Assembly (NCBI GenBank): GCA_947496705.1
Contig: CANMDW010000007.1
Coordinates: 1-64,000 of the forward strand
DNA from: an uncultured Aquimarina sp.
GTDB taxonomy: Bacteria; Bacteroidota; Bacteroidia; Flavobacteriales; Flavobacteriaceae
Direction: 5' to 3'
Length of the DNA: 64,000 nucleotides
A program made the translations under genes and the position numbers. Below, one piece after another: positions 63,194-64,000 of this stretch; the first letter of the stretch is position 1; each line of letters begins with the position of its first letter. A model generated the notes under the pieces. It made no database searches. It was not told the DNA's origin and was given only the letters and a program-made list of their open reading frames with translations.

Positions 63194-63462
63194 AAATTCG
63201 AAAGCTTATTATCGGTACTGAATGTCGTCTGCAATTACTCAAGTAATTTTTTAAATTATAGAAAATTCTGTTATTCAGAGATGGGCCATGCTATAAGCGC
63301 GGGTCGGAAAGGGTAAAAACCAGAGGTACGAATCTCAAAAGTATTACCATGCATCACTAGCATCCGAAAGTTTTCTAAAACATTGATGAAATCTCTATAA
63401 CCCATTAATGTATCAGTAATGTTCAGGTAGATCTTTGGAAAATATCTTTTTATCACGAAATC

Positions 63463-63495
63463 AGACCTGACAGGTTTTGAAAACCTGTTAGGTCT
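63463..63495. repeat. Dispersed palindrome AGACCTGACAGGTTTT / AAAACCTGTTAGGTCT
   Basis: Sixteen-base arms with one mismatch and a 1-nt centre. Sequences of this form are frequent in Bacteroidota intergenic regions and act as REP-like elements. Confidence 0.6.
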
Positions 63496-63596
63496 TGACC
63501 TATCCTATGGTAGATAAACCGGCAGGCAGGGATTTAGAATGGGATAAGTACGTGAAAATCATTCATAAAAAGTATTTTTTCTTGTATCAACGCAAG

Positions 63597-63611
63597 AACT
63601 CATCTTGAGTT
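63597..63611. repeat. 15-bp palindrome AACTCA-TCT-TGAGTT
   Basis: Perfect 6-bp arms, same arms as at 40908 and 10079. Near the eno terminator. Confidence 0.5.
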
Positions 63612-63618
63612 TTTATAA

Positions 63619-63648
63619 ACAAAAAAAGCCCACTATACAGTGAGCTTG
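63619..63648 (-). terminator. eno terminator
   Basis: On the minus strand AAGCTCACT-GTAT-AGTGGGCTT forms a 9-bp stem with one wobble pair, followed by TTTTTTT. Its loop CTATACAGT core is shared with the argS leader hairpin. Confidence 0.75.
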
Positions 63649-63672
63649 TTCTTATAAAGAGACTACACGTTC

Positions 63673-64000
63673 TTATTTTATTTTAAAAGCCTTTTCTTTT
63701 GGATAATAGGCAACACTTCCTAATTCTTCTTCTATACGCAATAACTGGTTGTATTTTGCCATTCTATCACTTCGCGAAGCCGAACCCGTTTTGATCTGGC
63801 CAGTATTTAAAGCTACTGCAAGATCAGCAATCGTATTATCTTCGGTTTCACCAGAACGGTGTGACATTACTGAGGTATACCCGGCATTATGTGCCATATT
63901 TACTGCTGCAATAGTTTCGGTAAGGGTTCCTATCTGATTTACCTTAATCAGGATAGAGTTTGCGATACCATTTTCTATTCCTCTTGATAATCTTTCTACA
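63673..64000 (-). CDS. eno: Enolase, C-terminal part (5' part beyond window)
   Basis: About 109 codons are visible, ending at 63673. Motifs include LIKVNQIGTLTET, SHRSGETED and IADLAVALNTGQIKTGSASR, all typical of the enolase barrel with its substrate-binding HRSGETED. It makes phosphoenolpyruvate in glycolysis. The start is outside the window on the right. Confidence 0.96.
   Translation of the reverse strand, partial: VERLSRGIENGIANSILIKVNQIGTLTETIAAVNMAHNAGYTSVMSHRSGETEDNTIADLAVALNTGQIKTGSASRSDRMAKYNQLLRIEEELGSVAYYPKEKAFKIK

Larger units (their letters stand above)
62879..63672. other. Gene-free 794-bp stretch between gltA and eno
   Basis: Holds a cluster of CACTTGAGTA-type sites with a 34-bp palindrome (63118-63248), a dispersed repeat palindrome (63463-63495), a 15-bp palindrome (63597-63611) and the eno terminator. 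No gene; a 61-codon minus-strand frame at 63271-63456 has no recognisable product. Confidence 0.6.

Noticed and set aside
63271..63456. 61-codon minus-strand frame between gltA and eno
   Set aside because: No recognisable domain and no promoter; kept only as part of the gene-free stretch.
1..64000. tRNA, rRNA, CRISPR array, prophage or complete transposase gene
   Set aside because: No cloverleaf, rRNA, spaced repeat array, phage module or transposase motif was seen on reading the window.

Overview
The window is chromosomal DNA of a Bacteroidota species, most likely a marine member of the Flavobacteriaceae (an Aquimarina-like genus is my guess). The evidence is gene content and signals: an AT-rich sequence, almost no Shine-Dalgarno motifs, promoters of the TTTG / TAnnTTTG (-33/-7) type, ECF sigma / FecR / STN-domain TonB-receptor units, a Bacteroidota-style rho with a long Asn/Arg/Lys-rich insert beside a DUF4293 gene, folP next to a diadenylate cyclase, and a BT_3928-type DoxX gene. 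I see no rRNA, tRNA, CRISPR array, prophage or complete insertion sequence.

Layout. 1-3275: a large secreted polysaccharide-lyase-like protein, cut by the left edge. 3696-5742: an overlapping histidine kinase / REC-AraC response regulator pair. 6243-8891: a LysR regulator divergent from a small membrane protein, a small conserved protein and an SbtA-type bicarbonate permease. 8973-9087: a probable sigma-factor remnant. 9253-14807: a TetR regulator with an RND (HAE3/MMPL-type) transporter, a LolA-like periplasmic protein and an outer-membrane barrel; four copies of the octamer GACTGGTC mark this locus. 14875-20365: ECF sigma, FecR, TonB receptor and a small secreted protein. 20736-25843: TetR, ABC exporter, HlyD and TolC, with an ABC domain that has lost several catalytic motifs. 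25961-26122 and 29227-29249: two copies of a miniature inverted-repeat element, both with a 5-bp target duplication. 26607-32927: a metalloprotease lipoprotein, then clpS, prmA, tpiA, a lone peptide-type ABC permease, a DoxX protein and a DUF1599 protein. 33009-45855: housekeeping genes (folP, cdaA, MsbA-like ABC, truA, phosphoesterase, rho, msrA, an SH3 / alanine-rich coiled-coil protein, folD, ffh). 46156-52559: a three-domain fasciclin lipoprotein, another lipoprotein and a second ECF / FecR / TonB-receptor unit. 52556-61129: GNAT, lipoprotein, argS (with an extra segment and a leader terminator), an SDR-DUF2867 protein, a CpcT-like lipoprotein, an Rrf2 regulator and two arginine-deiminase-superfamily enzymes. 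61589-64000: gltA and the 3' part of eno.

How the genes work together. Two transport systems (RND/LolA-like/barrel and ABC/HlyD/TolC) each sit with their own TetR regulator. Two cell-surface-signalling units pair an ECF sigma factor with its FecR and a TonB receptor. The SbtA cluster looks like an inorganic-carbon uptake unit under LysR control. The most unusual items are the four-site TetR operator series with an apparent terminal-repeat element inserted in it, the degenerate exporter ATPase, the paired miniature elements, the argS leader terminator, and a 34-bp perfect palindrome upstream of gltA. All functional statements are inferred from sequence patterns without database searches.
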